Source of the DNA: an uncultured Oscillospiraceae bacterium
GTDB taxonomy: Bacteria; Bacillota; Clostridia; Oscillospirales; Oscillospiraceae
Length of the DNA stretch: 64,000 nucleotides
NCBI GenBank assembly: GCA_910583885.1
Contig: CAJUAC010000002.1
Span: 32,951 to 96,950 of the forward strand
Direction of reading: 5' to 3'
The position numbers and the translations under genes were made by a program. Of this stretch, positions 50,377 to 58,533 are shown one piece after another. Below the pieces are notes generated by a model. That model saw only the letters and a program-made list of their open reading frames with translations, was not told the DNA's origin and ran no database searches. Positions within the stretch are counted from its first letter, which is position 1; the number at the start of each line of letters is the position of its first letter.

Positions 50377-51189
50377 ATGGAAACAAATAATCAGTGGATT
50401 TCGCCCGATGACGCCAGACATATGGAACGGCTGGCCGAGGCGGAGCGGGCCAACGAATACCTCTACCGGGCGCTGGACATCGGCCAGGCCATGCTGCAAA
50501 GCGGCGCGGAGATCAGCCGGGTGGAGGACAGCATCCGCCGCCTGTGTGTGGCCTTCGGCGCGGAGCGGGCGGATGTATTCGCCATCACCTCTAACATTAC
50601 AGTCACCATTTATTCCAACAGCTTCGGCGCACTGACCCAGACCCGGCGGGTGGGCGGGCAGCAGTATGACCTCCACCGGCTGGAGCTGCTGAATCTCCTC
50701 TGTCGCCGTATCTGTTCCGAGCACCTGCCTTTAGAGGGCACAGAGCGGGCCCTGGATGCAATCCAAAGCGAACCGCAGTACAGCTTCGGCGTACAGCTGC
50801 TTACTTATGCGCTGATCTCCTCCTCCTTCTCCCTCTTTTTCGGGGGCAGCGCCCTGGACGCGGTGGCGTCTGGCATCATTGGCATGGTGCTGAAGGTCAT
50901 GGAACGGTTGATCCGGCGCACGGAGGCCACCGCCTTCCTCTCCTCCCTGCTGTGCTCCTGCCTGGGCGGCCTGCTGGCGGCCTTGGCAGTGAAGGCCGGG
51001 CTGGGGGACAATGTGGACATGATCAGCATCGGCAATATTATGCTGCTGATCCCTGGGATTGCCTTGACCAACTCCCTGCGGGACATGTTCAGCGGGAATA
51101 CCATCTCCGGTATGATGCGCTTTATCGAGGCTGTCCTGCTGGCCCTGGTCATTGCCTGCGGTTTCGCCCTTGTGGCGGGGCTGCTGTGA
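50377..51189 (+). CDS. Threonine/serine exporter, large subunit (ThrE N-terminal domain)
   Basis: The 270-residue protein matches the DUF1212 part of ThrE-type exporters: a soluble N-terminal domain (LDIGQAMLQSGAEISRVEDSIRRL near residues 30-50) and five membrane helices (about 140-268). Firmicutes often split ThrE into two proteins, and the second half follows 16 bp downstream. The pair probably exports threonine/serine or a dicarboxylate; substrate is inferred. CTAGGAG precedes the ATG. Confidence 0.9.
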   Translation: METNNQWISPDDARHMERLAEAERANEYLYRALDIGQAMLQSGAEISRVEDSIRRLCVAFGAERADVFAITSNITVTIYSNSFGALTQTRRVGGQQYDLHRLELLNLLCRRICSEHLPLEGTERALDAIQSEPQYSFGVQLLTYALISSSFSLFFGGSALDAVASGIIGMVLKVMERLIRRTEATAFLSSLLCSCLGGLLAALAVKAGLGDNVDMISIGNIMLLIPGIALTNSLRDMFSGNTISGMMRFIEAVLLALVIACGFALVAGLL

Positions 51190-51205
51190 TAAGGAGGGAA
51201 CAGAA

Positions 51206-51640
51206 ATGGAGTATCTGATACAGTTAGCTACCGCTTTTGCAGGTTCCCTGGGGTTTGCCATGCTGTTCCACGTGCGCCGGCAGAAGCTGCTGCTGGCAAG
51301 CCTGGGCGGCCTGCTGGCCTGGACAGTCTACCTGCTGATGGGCATTGTCTCCGACCAGGATGTGGTGCGTTATTTCGTGGCCTCCGTGGTGCTGACCGTC
51401 TATGCCGAGATTATGGCCCGGGTGGTGAAGTGCCCAGCTACGCTGTTTTTGGTCACAGCCGCCGTGCCCCTCATCCCTGGCGGGTCGCTGTACCACACAA
51501 TGGAGTACTTTATGGAGAGTGAGCTGATGGCCTTCTCCCACCAGGCGCTGAACACTGTCCTGCTGGCAGTGGCCATTGCGGTGGGGATGCTGTTCCCTAC
51601 ATCAATTTTTCAGATCATCCGGCGGGTCCGGGGCAAATAA
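51206..51640 (+). CDS. Threonine/serine exporter, small subunit (ThrE C-terminal domain, DUF3815)
   Basis: The 144-residue membrane protein has about five helices, with VPLIPGGSLYHTMEYFM near residue 90, the conserved signature of the ThrE C-terminal half. It starts at ATG 51206 after AAGGAGG; a longer frame overlapping the upstream gene is not supported. It works with the upstream subunit as one split transporter and is followed by a terminator. Confidence 0.9.
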   Translation: MEYLIQLATAFAGSLGFAMLFHVRRQKLLLASLGGLLAWTVYLLMGIVSDQDVVRYFVASVVLTVYAEIMARVVKCPATLFLVTAAVPLIPGGSLYHTMEYFMESELMAFSHQALNTVLLAVAIAVGMLFPTSIFQIIRRVRGK

Positions 51641-51680
51641 AGGAGGAGGACGCACAGCGGTGCGCCCTCCTCTTTCCTTC
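51638..51680 (+). terminator. Terminator of the ThrE-type operon
   Basis: GGAGGACGCAC pairs with GTGCGCCCTCC (small bulge), followed by TCTTTCCTT, right after the stop codon. Confidence 0.75.
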
Positions 51681-51707
51681 TATAACGGCCAACGGCGGGG
51701 GATGTAT

Positions 51708-52667
51708 CTACTTTAGCTGTGCTCTGGCTGTCTCCAGGATTTCTGCGGCAATCTCGCTGAGATCCAGCAGGTGGCTGGCCTCCTCCAGGCACACGCCATC
51801 AATCATCTGTTCAAAGGCTACGAACTCATAGGACATCCGGTGCTCCGCCAGCAGGCCCTCCCGCCTCTCACGCCCGCCGGAGCGGAGAGTGCGCTCATAG
51901 CCGTCCATCTGGCTGACAGAGGGCCAGCATTCGATCCGGCCCGCCTCCCCCTGGATAAAGGAGACATTGGCACCCTGGCAGTCCTTGGCGGCAATACAGA
52001 CTGCCTGCATTGCCCCGTAGTCCAGGGTCAGCACGCCGCTGGTATCCACGCCCCGCTGGATATTGGCGTGGTAATAGACGCCCTGGGGACGTCCAAACAG
52101 GGCGGCCGCACAGTGGATATTGTAGACATTCAGATCCATCAGCGCACCGCCAGCCTGGGCGGGGTCAAAGGCCGGGGCAATCTCCCCCCGCTGGAAGGCG
52201 TCATAGCGGGAGGAATACTGGCTGTAGTGGAGGCACGCCAGCCGCAGCCTACCCAGGCTCCCCAGCTCCCGCCGGAGGGCCTGGAAAGCGGGCAGGTGGT
52301 GGAGGGTCATAGCTTCCACCAGGATCAGCCCCCGCTCCTGGGCCAGCCGGCGCAGCTCCCGCAGCTGGGCCAGGGAGACTGTGGCAGGTTTCTCTACAAT
52401 GACGTGCAACCCGTGCAGGAGGGCCTCCCGGGCATAGTCGTAGTGGAGGGCGTTGGGCAGGGCTACATAGACGGTGTCCGCACCGCTCCCCAGCACATCG
52501 CTGTACTGGAAGCAGCAGTGCGGGATGCCAAAGCGCTCCGCCAGTGCCTGTGTCCGCTCCCTGCGGCGTTCTGTGCCCAGAATCGCGTGGGGATGGATGC
52601 CCATCCCCGACAGTACAGGCAGTGCCTCCTGGACAATCATACCAGTCCCTAGGACGGCGAGCTTCAT
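51708..52667 (-). CDS. Gfo/Idh/MocA-family oxidoreductase
   Basis: The 319-residue protein has an N-terminal Rossmann domain (KLAVLGTGMIVQEALP, residues 2-17) and the family's VIVEKPAT motif near residue 91-98, whose Lys is catalytic, followed by the C-terminal substrate domain with DLNVYNIH near 180. It probably oxidises or reduces a sugar or polyol derivative with NAD(P); substrate unknown. Its ATG overlaps the stop codon of the thioesterase gene (ATGA), so the two are coupled, an odd functional pairing. Confidence 0.9.
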   Translation of the reverse strand: MKLAVLGTGMIVQEALPVLSGMGIHPHAILGTERRRERTQALAERFGIPHCCFQYSDVLGSGADTVYVALPNALHYDYAREALLHGLHVIVEKPATVSLAQLRELRRLAQERGLILVEAMTLHHLPAFQALRRELGSLGRLRLACLHYSQYSSRYDAFQRGEIAPAFDPAQAGGALMDLNVYNIHCAAALFGRPQGVYYHANIQRGVDTSGVLTLDYGAMQAVCIAAKDCQGANVSFIQGEAGRIECWPSVSQMDGYERTLRSGGRERREGLLAEHRMSYEFVAFEQMIDGVCLEEASHLLDLSEIAAEILETARAQLK

Positions 52668-53416
52668 GGTGTATCCCCCCGGTCTGTGTTGTATAGCCAG
52701 ACAAAGGCGTGGCGGACAAGCCGGTCCCCCTCGCCGCTCTGGATCTCCACCTGGTGCCGGCCATCGTCTGTCAGGGAGTAGAGGCAGCGGATGGGGGTCC
52801 CCAGCAGGATCTGGCGGCGGTAGGAGACCTCCAGTGTGGAGGGCAGATGGGCCAGGACATCCTCCGGCAGGGCCTCCAGGGCATAGTCCAGATAGTGGAT
52901 GTTGTTGACGTGGTGGTTGGTATCGATATCCCGCCGCCCAGCCACAGTGGAGAAGGCAACCGGCGTGCCGTCAGGGGTCTTGCCGCTGGTGGGGACAGGC
53001 GTGTCGTACAGCGTGCGGCTGCCCAGCATATAGGCCCCACGGATTTTTTCAGTGATGCGGGCAATGCGGCCCGTGGCGGCGCTGATCAGGAACCAGCGGG
53101 AGGTGGCCCTCGCCGCCAGCACCTCCCCGTGGTACACCAGGAAATCCCGGTCGGAGTGGAAGCCGTCCAGGGAGCGGGGCCAGGTACGCACGGTGAGATG
53201 GGAACGCCAGGCGGGCCGCTCCAGAAGCTCCACCCGCCAGCTGGACAGGAGCCAGCATACACCGGTGCGTGGGATGTCCTTCATGCCATAGCCGCAGTTG
53301 TCTGAGGCGATAGCCGCCGCCTCCTGGAGGATGCGCAGCAATCCCCGGTGGTCAAGGGCCTGGTCCGGCCCTACGTCGGGATAGGTGATGTCAGTCTCGT
53401 AGGTAAAATAGGGCGT
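52664..53416 (-). CDS. Acyl-ACP thioesterase (FatA/FatB-like), apparent ACG start
   Basis: The protein of about 250 residues is a double hot-dog acyl-ACP thioesterase. It hydrolyses acyl-ACP and releases free fatty acid. The pattern YETDITYPDVGPDQALDHRG at the start, NHHVNNIHYLDYALEALP near the catalytic region and YRRQILLG near the C-terminus support it. The start is odd: a promoter (53448-53476) excludes upstream codons, and the only codon correctly spaced (7 nt) after AGGAGG is ACG at 53414-53416. The next in-frame ATG would delete about 45 residues. Either ACG is used or an ATG has mutated. Confidence 0.85.
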   Translation of the reverse strand, partial: TPYFTYETDITYPDVGPDQALDHRGLLRILQEAAAIASDNCGYGMKDIPRTGVCWLLSSWRVELLERPAWRSHLTVRTWPRSLDGFHSDRDFLVYHGEVLAARATSRWFLISAATGRIARITEKIRGAYMLGSRTLYDTPVPTSGKTPDGTPVAFSTVAGRRDIDTNHHVNNIHYLDYALEALPEDVLAHLPSTLEVSYRRQILLGTPIRCLYSLTDDGRHQVEIQSGEGDRLVRHAFVWLYNTDRGDTP

Positions 53417-53447
53417 AGAAATCCCTCCTGTTGTGGAATATTCTCCT

Positions 53448-53476
53448 ATTGTACCCCGAAAAGGGGGAGATGTCAA
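53448..53476 (-). promoter_or_regulatory. Promoter of the thioesterase-oxidoreductase operon
   Basis: Consensus TTGACA (53471-53476) and TACAAT (53448-53453), 17-bp spacer, minus strand. Transcription should start near 53441, 25 nt before the AGGAGG-spaced ACG codon. Confidence 0.8.
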
Positions 53477-53533
53477 AGGAGAACAGCCAGAATCCTGTTT
53501 CTGGCTGCCAGTCCGGACCGGGCTTACAGAAAA

Positions 53534-53560
53534 AATGCGCCGGTAACATCACCGGCGCAC
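53534..53560 (-). terminator. Terminator of the malQ-apbE operon
   Basis: On the minus strand TGCGCCGGT pairs with ACCGGCGCA, followed by TTTTTTC. The apbE stop codon lies in the loop. Confidence 0.85.
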
Positions 53561-54565
53561 CACAGACAGGGGGCGGCCCTCCCAGCTGCCATAGAGGGAG
53601 AAGCAGCCCTCCAGGCCCTCTGTGATAGCCACAGAGCCCTCCTCGTCAATCAGGATATAATCAAACCCGCCGTGGGCCCGCCAATAGGCGGCGGCTTCCT
53701 CCGGGCCCATGATAAACAGGGCGGTGGACAGCGCGTCGCACAGGACGCCCTCCCCCGCTACAATGGTGACGGAGAGAACCCCACTTCTGGCTGGGCAGCC
53801 CGTCCGGGGGTCGATGATATGCCAATAGGTCTCCCCATCCTGCTCAAAATACCGCTGGTATCCGCCGGAGGTGACAACGGCCTTATCCGTGATCTCCAAT
53901 ACCCCGGCGTAGCCGTCCCCCTCCGGGGACTGGACAGCCACCCGCCAGGGGGAACCGTCCGGCTTCGCCCCCAGGGCCTGGACATTGCCTCCCAGCTCCA
54001 CAATGGCGGAGGTAACGCCCCCGGCCCGGAACAGGGCCATCAGCTCATCGCCAGTGAAGCCCTTGGCTACCGCCCCCAGATCCAGCTCCACCCCCTCGGG
54101 CAGGGTGAGACGGTCCCCCACCAGGGAGACCGTCCGGTAATCCACCCGCTCCAGCAGGGGGGCCAGGGCTTCCTGGTCCGGCACCTGGTAGTCCCCTGTC
54201 GTGAAGCCCCAGGCACGCACGACCGGGTAAATGGTCACATCCAGAAGGCCGCCGGTGTCTGCGCACAGCGCCAGCGCACGCCCCAACAGGGCGGCTGTAT
54301 CCGCCGGCAGGGTGGCGCTCCCGGTGTGGTTGGCGGTGTATATGTCGCTGCCTGGGGCGGTGGTGGACAGGCGCGCCTCCAGCTCCCGGATACGCGCTGC
54401 CGCCTGCGCCCCAACCTCTTCCCCGCTGCTGCCATAGACTGTCAGCTTCATAAACGTGTCCATAGCGTCCAGCTCCGTCTCCCAGGGGTCTGTCCGGGCA
54501 CAGCCGGTGAGCAGAAGCAGGGCCAGCAGGACGGGCAGGAGCAGATGGATGTACCAGGTTCTCAC
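53549..54565 (-). CDS. apbE: FAD:protein FMN transferase ApbE, lipoprotein
   Basis: ApbE uses FAD to attach FMN covalently to threonines of extracytoplasmic flavoproteins such as Rnf/Nqr or fumarate reductase-like subunits. The 338-residue protein has a lipoprotein signal (lipobox LLTGC near residue 20-22), the AMDTFMKLTVYG start of the domain, VELDLGAVAKGF near 170 and a metal-binding C-terminal part with GEGVLCDALSTALFIMG near 285. The start is GTG 54565, which overlaps the malQ stop (GTGA). A longer in-frame start inside malQ would hide the signal peptide. No flavoprotein target is nearby. Confidence 0.92.
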   Translation of the reverse strand: MRTWYIHLLLPVLLALLLLTGCARTDPWETELDAMDTFMKLTVYGSSGEEVGAQAAARIRELEARLSTTAPGSDIYTANHTGSATLPADTAALLGRALALCADTGGLLDVTIYPVVRAWGFTTGDYQVPDQEALAPLLERVDYRTVSLVGDRLTLPEGVELDLGAVAKGFTGDELMALFRAGGVTSAIVELGGNVQALGAKPDGSPWRVAVQSPEGDGYAGVLEITDKAVVTSGGYQRYFEQDGETYWHIIDPRTGCPARSGVLSVTIVAGEGVLCDALSTALFIMGPEEAAAYWRAHGGFDYILIDEEGSVAITEGLEGCFSLYGSWEGRPLSVVRR

Positions 54566-56040
54566 AGCCGCCCGTACATCCGGGTATACTGCATCAGCTT
54601 CTTTGCCAGGGCCGGATTGGCGTCCCCTGGCAGCATCCGCCAACGCCAATTGTCTGCTGCAACCCCTGGGGTATTCATCCGCCCCTCGGCGCCCAGGCCC
54701 AGGCAGTCCTGCATCTGGACCACAAAAGTATCTGCCACGCTGGACATGCCCCCACGGATCATCCCCCAGTGGAAGCCCTCCGCGTCATTCAGGCCCAGGT
54801 ACTTCCGGGCCATGGACACATCCGCCCGGTCCGCCTGTTCCCGCCACTGCATCACCGTCTCATTGTCGTGGGTGCCCACATAGCAGACGCAGTGGGGGCT
54901 GTAGGTGTGGGGCAGATAGTTGCTGGGCTCCCTGGCGTCAAAGGCGAACTCCAGTACCTTCATCCCCGGCAGGCCGGAGCTGCGCAGCAGCTTGTGGACC
55001 TCCGGTGTCAAAAAGCCAAGATCCTCCGCAATAAACGACAGGTTGGGGAACCAATTGGTCAGCGTCCCCACCAGATCCATGCCCGGGCCCTTGCGCCAGC
55101 GCCCGACCCGGGCGGTCTCCTCCCCATAGGGGACAGCCCAGTAGCTCTCCAGGCCACGGAAGTGGTCAATACGGATGATATCAAACAGGCGGCCCGCCCC
55201 CTCTACCCGGCGGATCCACCAGCCGTACCCGTCAGCGCGCATCCGGTCATAATCGTACAGGGGGTTGCCCCACAGCTGGCCGTCAGCAGAGAAGTAATCC
55301 GGCGGCACACCGGCTACCTCCTTGGGCACATTGTCCGCCCCCAGCTGGAAGAACTCCGGCTCCGCCCACACGTCGGCGGAGTCCTGGGCTACATAGATGG
55401 GCAGGTCCCCGATGATCTGGATGCCCAGGGAGTGGATGTATTCCCGCAGGGCGTCCCACTGGCGGAAAAAGAGGTACTGGAGATAGGAGAAGAACTGTAC
55501 ATCCTCCTCCAGCTTCCTGCCCCAGCGCTCCACGGCCTCCCGCTTATGCAGGCGGATATCCGCATCCGGCCATTGGAGCCAGCCCTTCATGCCGAAATGG
55601 CGCTTGAGGGCCATAAAAAGGGCATAGTTGTCCAGCCACTTGTTTTCCTTGGCAAAGCGCTCTACCTCCTCCCGGTCCCGGGGATACCCGGTGCGGAAGG
55701 CCTGGTACAGCACGTCAAACCGGGACTGGAAAATCTTCCCGTAGTCCACATAGCCCGGTTCACTGCCCCAGTCAATGGCCTCCAGCGCATCCCGGTCCAG
55801 AAGGCCGTCCTCCACCAGAAGATCCAGGTCAATAAAGTAGGGGTTGCCGGCAAAGGTGGAAAAGCTCTGGTAGGGGCTGTCACCGTAGCTGGTGGGGCCA
55901 AGGGGCAGCAGCTGCCAGTATTTCTGGCCGGCCGCGTGGAGGAAATCCGCAAAGGCGTAGGCCTCCCGGCCCAGGGTACCGATGCCGTACCGGGAGGGGA
56001 GGGAGGAGATATGCAGAAGAATGCCGCTGTGGCGGTCCAT
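54562..56040 (-). CDS. malQ: 4-alpha-glucanotransferase (amylomaltase)
   Basis: MalQ transfers maltosyl and longer dextrinyl units between alpha-1,4-glucans and takes part in glycogen or maltodextrin use. The 492-residue GH77 enzyme starts with the conserved SGILLHISSLPSRYGIG and has FDIIRIDHFRG near residue 292 (nucleophile Asp), the acid/base Glu in FIAEDLG near 338 and VGTHDNET near 390. ATG 56040 is chosen over a TTG two codons earlier. No other glycogen gene is adjacent; apbE follows with a 4-nt overlap. Confidence 0.96.
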   Translation of the reverse strand: MDRHSGILLHISSLPSRYGIGTLGREAYAFADFLHAAGQKYWQLLPLGPTSYGDSPYQSFSTFAGNPYFIDLDLLVEDGLLDRDALEAIDWGSEPGYVDYGKIFQSRFDVLYQAFRTGYPRDREEVERFAKENKWLDNYALFMALKRHFGMKGWLQWPDADIRLHKREAVERWGRKLEEDVQFFSYLQYLFFRQWDALREYIHSLGIQIIGDLPIYVAQDSADVWAEPEFFQLGADNVPKEVAGVPPDYFSADGQLWGNPLYDYDRMRADGYGWWIRRVEGAGRLFDIIRIDHFRGLESYWAVPYGEETARVGRWRKGPGMDLVGTLTNWFPNLSFIAEDLGFLTPEVHKLLRSSGLPGMKVLEFAFDAREPSNYLPHTYSPHCVCYVGTHDNETVMQWREQADRADVSMARKYLGLNDAEGFHWGMIRGGMSSVADTFVVQMQDCLGLGAEGRMNTPGVAADNWRWRMLPGDANPALAKKLMQYTRMYGRL

Positions 56041-56085
56041 AATCAATCACTCTTTCCATGTCGGTTTGGGGTTGGCCTACCTTTT

Positions 56086-56114
56086 ATCATACCATCCGCG
56101 CCGCCCCGTGTAAA
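56086..56114 (-). promoter_or_regulatory. malQ-apbE promoter
   Basis: Minus-strand TTTACA (56109-56114) and TATGAT (56086-56091), 17-bp spacer, about 40 bp before the malQ ATG. Confidence 0.65.
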
Positions 56115-56174
56115 GGGATAAAAATGCCCGGACACGCCTTTTTCCACGCCGGGGGAACGACATTCCTGCCCCGT

Positions 56175-56190
56175 TTGACAAAAAAGTCAA
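56175..56190. repeat. Short inverted repeat upstream of malQ
   Basis: TTGAC-N6-GTCAA with an all-A spacer, about 60 bp upstream of the malQ -35 box. It could be an operator; nothing else supports it. Confidence 0.35.
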
Positions 56191-56266
56191 AAACTCCCAA
56201 AAAAGTGACAGGAGACTGCCCCGCCATAACAGGAGGAAACCCTGCCCAACTGCCGCCGCCACAAGG

Positions 56267-56296
56267 TTTTGCACATTATCCACACAGTTTTCCACA
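56267..56296 (+). promoter_or_regulatory. Cluster of DnaA boxes away from oriC
   Basis: Three 9-mers lie in the same orientation: TTTTGCACA (56267-56275, two mismatches), a perfect TTATCCACA (56276-56284) and TTTTCCACA (56288-56296, one mismatch). They sit in the gene-free stretch 56115-56477 between malQ and the GNAT gene, about 35 kb from oriC. Nothing else in that stretch looks coding. Confidence 0.65.
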
Positions 56297-56477
56297 TCGT
56301 TATGTTAACACGCGGCGGGCGGAAAAGTTGGAAAACCGCGCCCACACCGCCGTGCGTTCCCTATTTGCCGGTGTTTCGTGTATTACAGAAACTTTTTTAC
56401 CGGGAATACGGCCTATACGGGGCCGGATCCTGGAATCCCACCCGCAGCAGGCGGCGTGCAGTTTAAGGGGCAGATGG

Positions 56478-57257
56478 CTAGCCGCCGGCGTTCAGCTTTT
56501 CAACAAAGTCAAAGCCCTTGGCCGACATCTCCACCCAGGCAGGGCGGAATCCGCTCTTGATTGCATTGCGTGCCGACTTAACATTTGACCATGCGGCGCA
56601 GTAGAAGGGCACCATCCCCCGCGCCAGAATCTCCAGGGCCAGGCGGCTGGTCAGAGCTGCGGCAATCCCCTGTCGGCGGTACGCCGGCAGGACGTCGATG
56701 CCAATCTGCCACATGCGGCTGCAATCTGCGGAGCAGCCGGCCAGGCCAATGAGCTGTTCCCCGTCATAGGCGGCCACACCCAGGACATCCAGCTCCCTGC
56801 GCTCCTTGCACAGCGCGTTGCCCCACGCAGGGAGATAGAGCGGGCCGAAATCCTGCTGGTGCAGGAGCTTTACCGGGTAGGGGCAATCCAGAGGCTCCAG
56901 GCAGTCCAGATCCGGCAGGAAATACTCCGCCATAAAGCAGACCCGCTGCCCCTCCCCTGCCAGGAAATCGTTCAGTACGTGCAGGTTTGGCGTCTCAAAG
57001 CAGTGCTCCGCCGGAAAGCGGCGGATATAGGCGGACACCAGCTCCCGGCAGCTGTCCGAAGCCGCTGCTACGACATTATTCCCATAGGAGACCAGGTGGC
57101 ACGACAGGGGAAGCTGTAAGTATTTCCGCGCCCCGGGGTTGGCCCGGGAGGGGACAAGGACAGGCTCCGCCTGTAAAAAATCGGTTGGATTGCAGTTGAG
57201 ATCCTCTGCGGACTGCCGCAGGGCAATGTCCAGAATCTGCTGGTTGGTGAATCCCAT
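56478..57257 (-). CDS. GNAT-family N-acetyltransferase
   Basis: The 259-residue protein has the GNAT acetyl-CoA-binding signature in its C-terminal half: IDVLPAYRRQGIAAALTSRLALEI near residues 188-210, preceded by the beta-strand LIGLAGCSADCSRMWQIG. The N-terminal half (MGFTNQQILDIALRQSAEDLNC) resembles a clostridial two-domain GNAT group. Substrate unknown. GAGGGAGG precedes the ATG. It is divergent from noc. Confidence 0.88.
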   Translation of the reverse strand: MGFTNQQILDIALRQSAEDLNCNPTDFLQAEPVLVPSRANPGARKYLQLPLSCHLVSYGNNVVAAASDSCRELVSAYIRRFPAEHCFETPNLHVLNDFLAGEGQRVCFMAEYFLPDLDCLEPLDCPYPVKLLHQQDFGPLYLPAWGNALCKERRELDVLGVAAYDGEQLIGLAGCSADCSRMWQIGIDVLPAYRRQGIAAALTSRLALEILARGMVPFYCAAWSNVKSARNAIKSGFRPAWVEMSAKGFDFVEKLNAGG

Positions 57258-57289
57258 CGCAGCTGCCTCCCTCTATTATCATTGGGCCC

Positions 57290-57318
57290 ATTGTACTGTA
57301 CGGGACAGCCCGCGTCAA
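57290..57318 (-). promoter_or_regulatory. Promoter of the GNAT gene
   Basis: Minus-strand TTGACG (57313-57318) and TACAAT (57290-57295), 17-bp spacer. Confidence 0.7.
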
Positions 57319-57449
57319 GGCCCGGATAGGATAACACAGGCGGCCTGCCAGCCCCGCTAGGGAAGAAAATTTCCCCGCACGACAGGATTTTCTCCATTTT
57401 TTGGTGGACAAGCCGTAGAATGGGAAAAACAGCGGAAGGAGGGTCCATT

Positions 57450-58265
57450 ATGGAACAAAAAAAGCGTTCGCTGTTTCAGTCCAACCGGATCTACCAGATC
57501 CCAATCGACCGCATCAGCCCCAACCCCAGGCAGCCCCGGCGGCACTTCGAGGAGCAATCCCTGCGGGAGCTGGCCGACTCCATCCGCCAGCACGGGGTCA
57601 TCCAGCCGCTGAGCGTACAGAAGGGGGCTAACGGCTATGTCCTGGTAGCCGGGGAACGCCGGCTCCGGGCCGCCGGTATGGCGGGGCTGGTCAAGGTCCC
57701 CTGCATCCTGGTCAAGGCCTCCCCCAGGGACAGCGCCCTGCTGGCGCTGGTGGAAAACCTCCAGCGGTGCGACCTGCACTACATGGAGGAGGCTGCCGCC
57801 ATCGCCAGGCTGATCTCCACCTACGACATGAGCCAGGAGGAGGCCGCCAAACGCCTGGGCCGCTCCCAGTCGGCAGTGGCCAATAAGCTGCGCCTGCTGC
57901 GCCTGAGCCCTGCCTGCGTGGAGCTTTTGCGGGAATACGGCCTCACAGAACGCCATGCGAGGACCCTGCTGCGCCTGGAAAATGAGCAGCAGCAGGTGGA
58001 GGCCCTGCGGCACATCGGCGAAAAACGGCTGAATGTAGCTGCCAGCGAGGAGTACATAGAAGCCCTGCTGCAAAGCAGCGAGAAGGAGGGGCCTGGCAAG
58101 CGCCCGGTTTATGTCATCAAGGATGTGCGGCTGTTCCTTAACAGCGTCAACCGGGGCATGGAGACGATCCGCCGGGCCGGTGTGGATGCCCGCTATGACA
58201 AGCAGGAGAGCGAGGAGACCATCACCATCACGATCCAAATCCCCAAAAAGAAGGCGGTTGTATAA
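57450..58265 (+). CDS. noc: Nucleoid occlusion-type ParB paralog
   Basis: The 271-residue protein is a second ParB/Spo0J-family CTPase: IPIDRISPNPRQPRRHF near residue 16-32, the CTP motif GERRLRAA near 71-78, ENLQRCDLHYMEEA near 101-114 and a helix-turn-helix RSQSAVANKLRLLRLS. It lacks the MGKGLSALLG ParA-activating N-terminus of ParB, has instead a basic amphipathic start (MEQKKRSLFQSNR) and has no parA beside it, all typical of Noc, which binds DNA and membrane to block division over the nucleoid. I saw no ATTTCCCGGGAAAT Noc sites in the window. AAGGAGG precedes ATG 57450. Confidence 0.85.
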   Translation: MEQKKRSLFQSNRIYQIPIDRISPNPRQPRRHFEEQSLRELADSIRQHGVIQPLSVQKGANGYVLVAGERRLRAAGMAGLVKVPCILVKASPRDSALLALVENLQRCDLHYMEEAAAIARLISTYDMSQEEAAKRLGRSQSAVANKLRLLRLSPACVELLREYGLTERHARTLLRLENEQQQVEALRHIGEKRLNVAASEEYIEALLQSSEKEGPGKRPVYVIKDVRLFLNSVNRGMETIRRAGVDARYDKQESEETITITIQIPKKKAVV

Positions 58266-58284
58266 GGCTACATCCGCCCCATAG

Positions 58285-58333
58285 CTCCGGAGGGCAGCGC
58301 CGCCTGCGGCGGCCGCCCCCGGAGTTTCTTTTG
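58285..58333 (+). terminator. noc terminator
   Basis: CTCCGG pairs with CCGGAG around a GC-rich inner hairpin (GCCGCCTGCGGCGGC), followed by TTTCTTTTG. Confidence 0.75.
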
Positions 58334-58533
58334 TTACCGATGGATACAAATTTGTTGCCGGTTCGTAAGGCGTTTGAAACGACTTTGACGCAATTCTGTG
58401 CTATGATATCGACATAAAATCCGGAAAGCCGGCAAAATCAGACAGGGCGCAGCCCTGCGGTGCGTTTCGGTTGACCCCATCTCCCCATAGGGGAAATGGA
58501 TGCGCTCTAAGAGAGAAAGGAAGGTAACATACA

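Noticed and set aside
57450..58265. Calling this gene a second parB
   Set aside because: It lacks the ParA-stimulating N-terminus, has no parA or parS beside it and starts with a basic amphipathic stretch, which fits Noc better.
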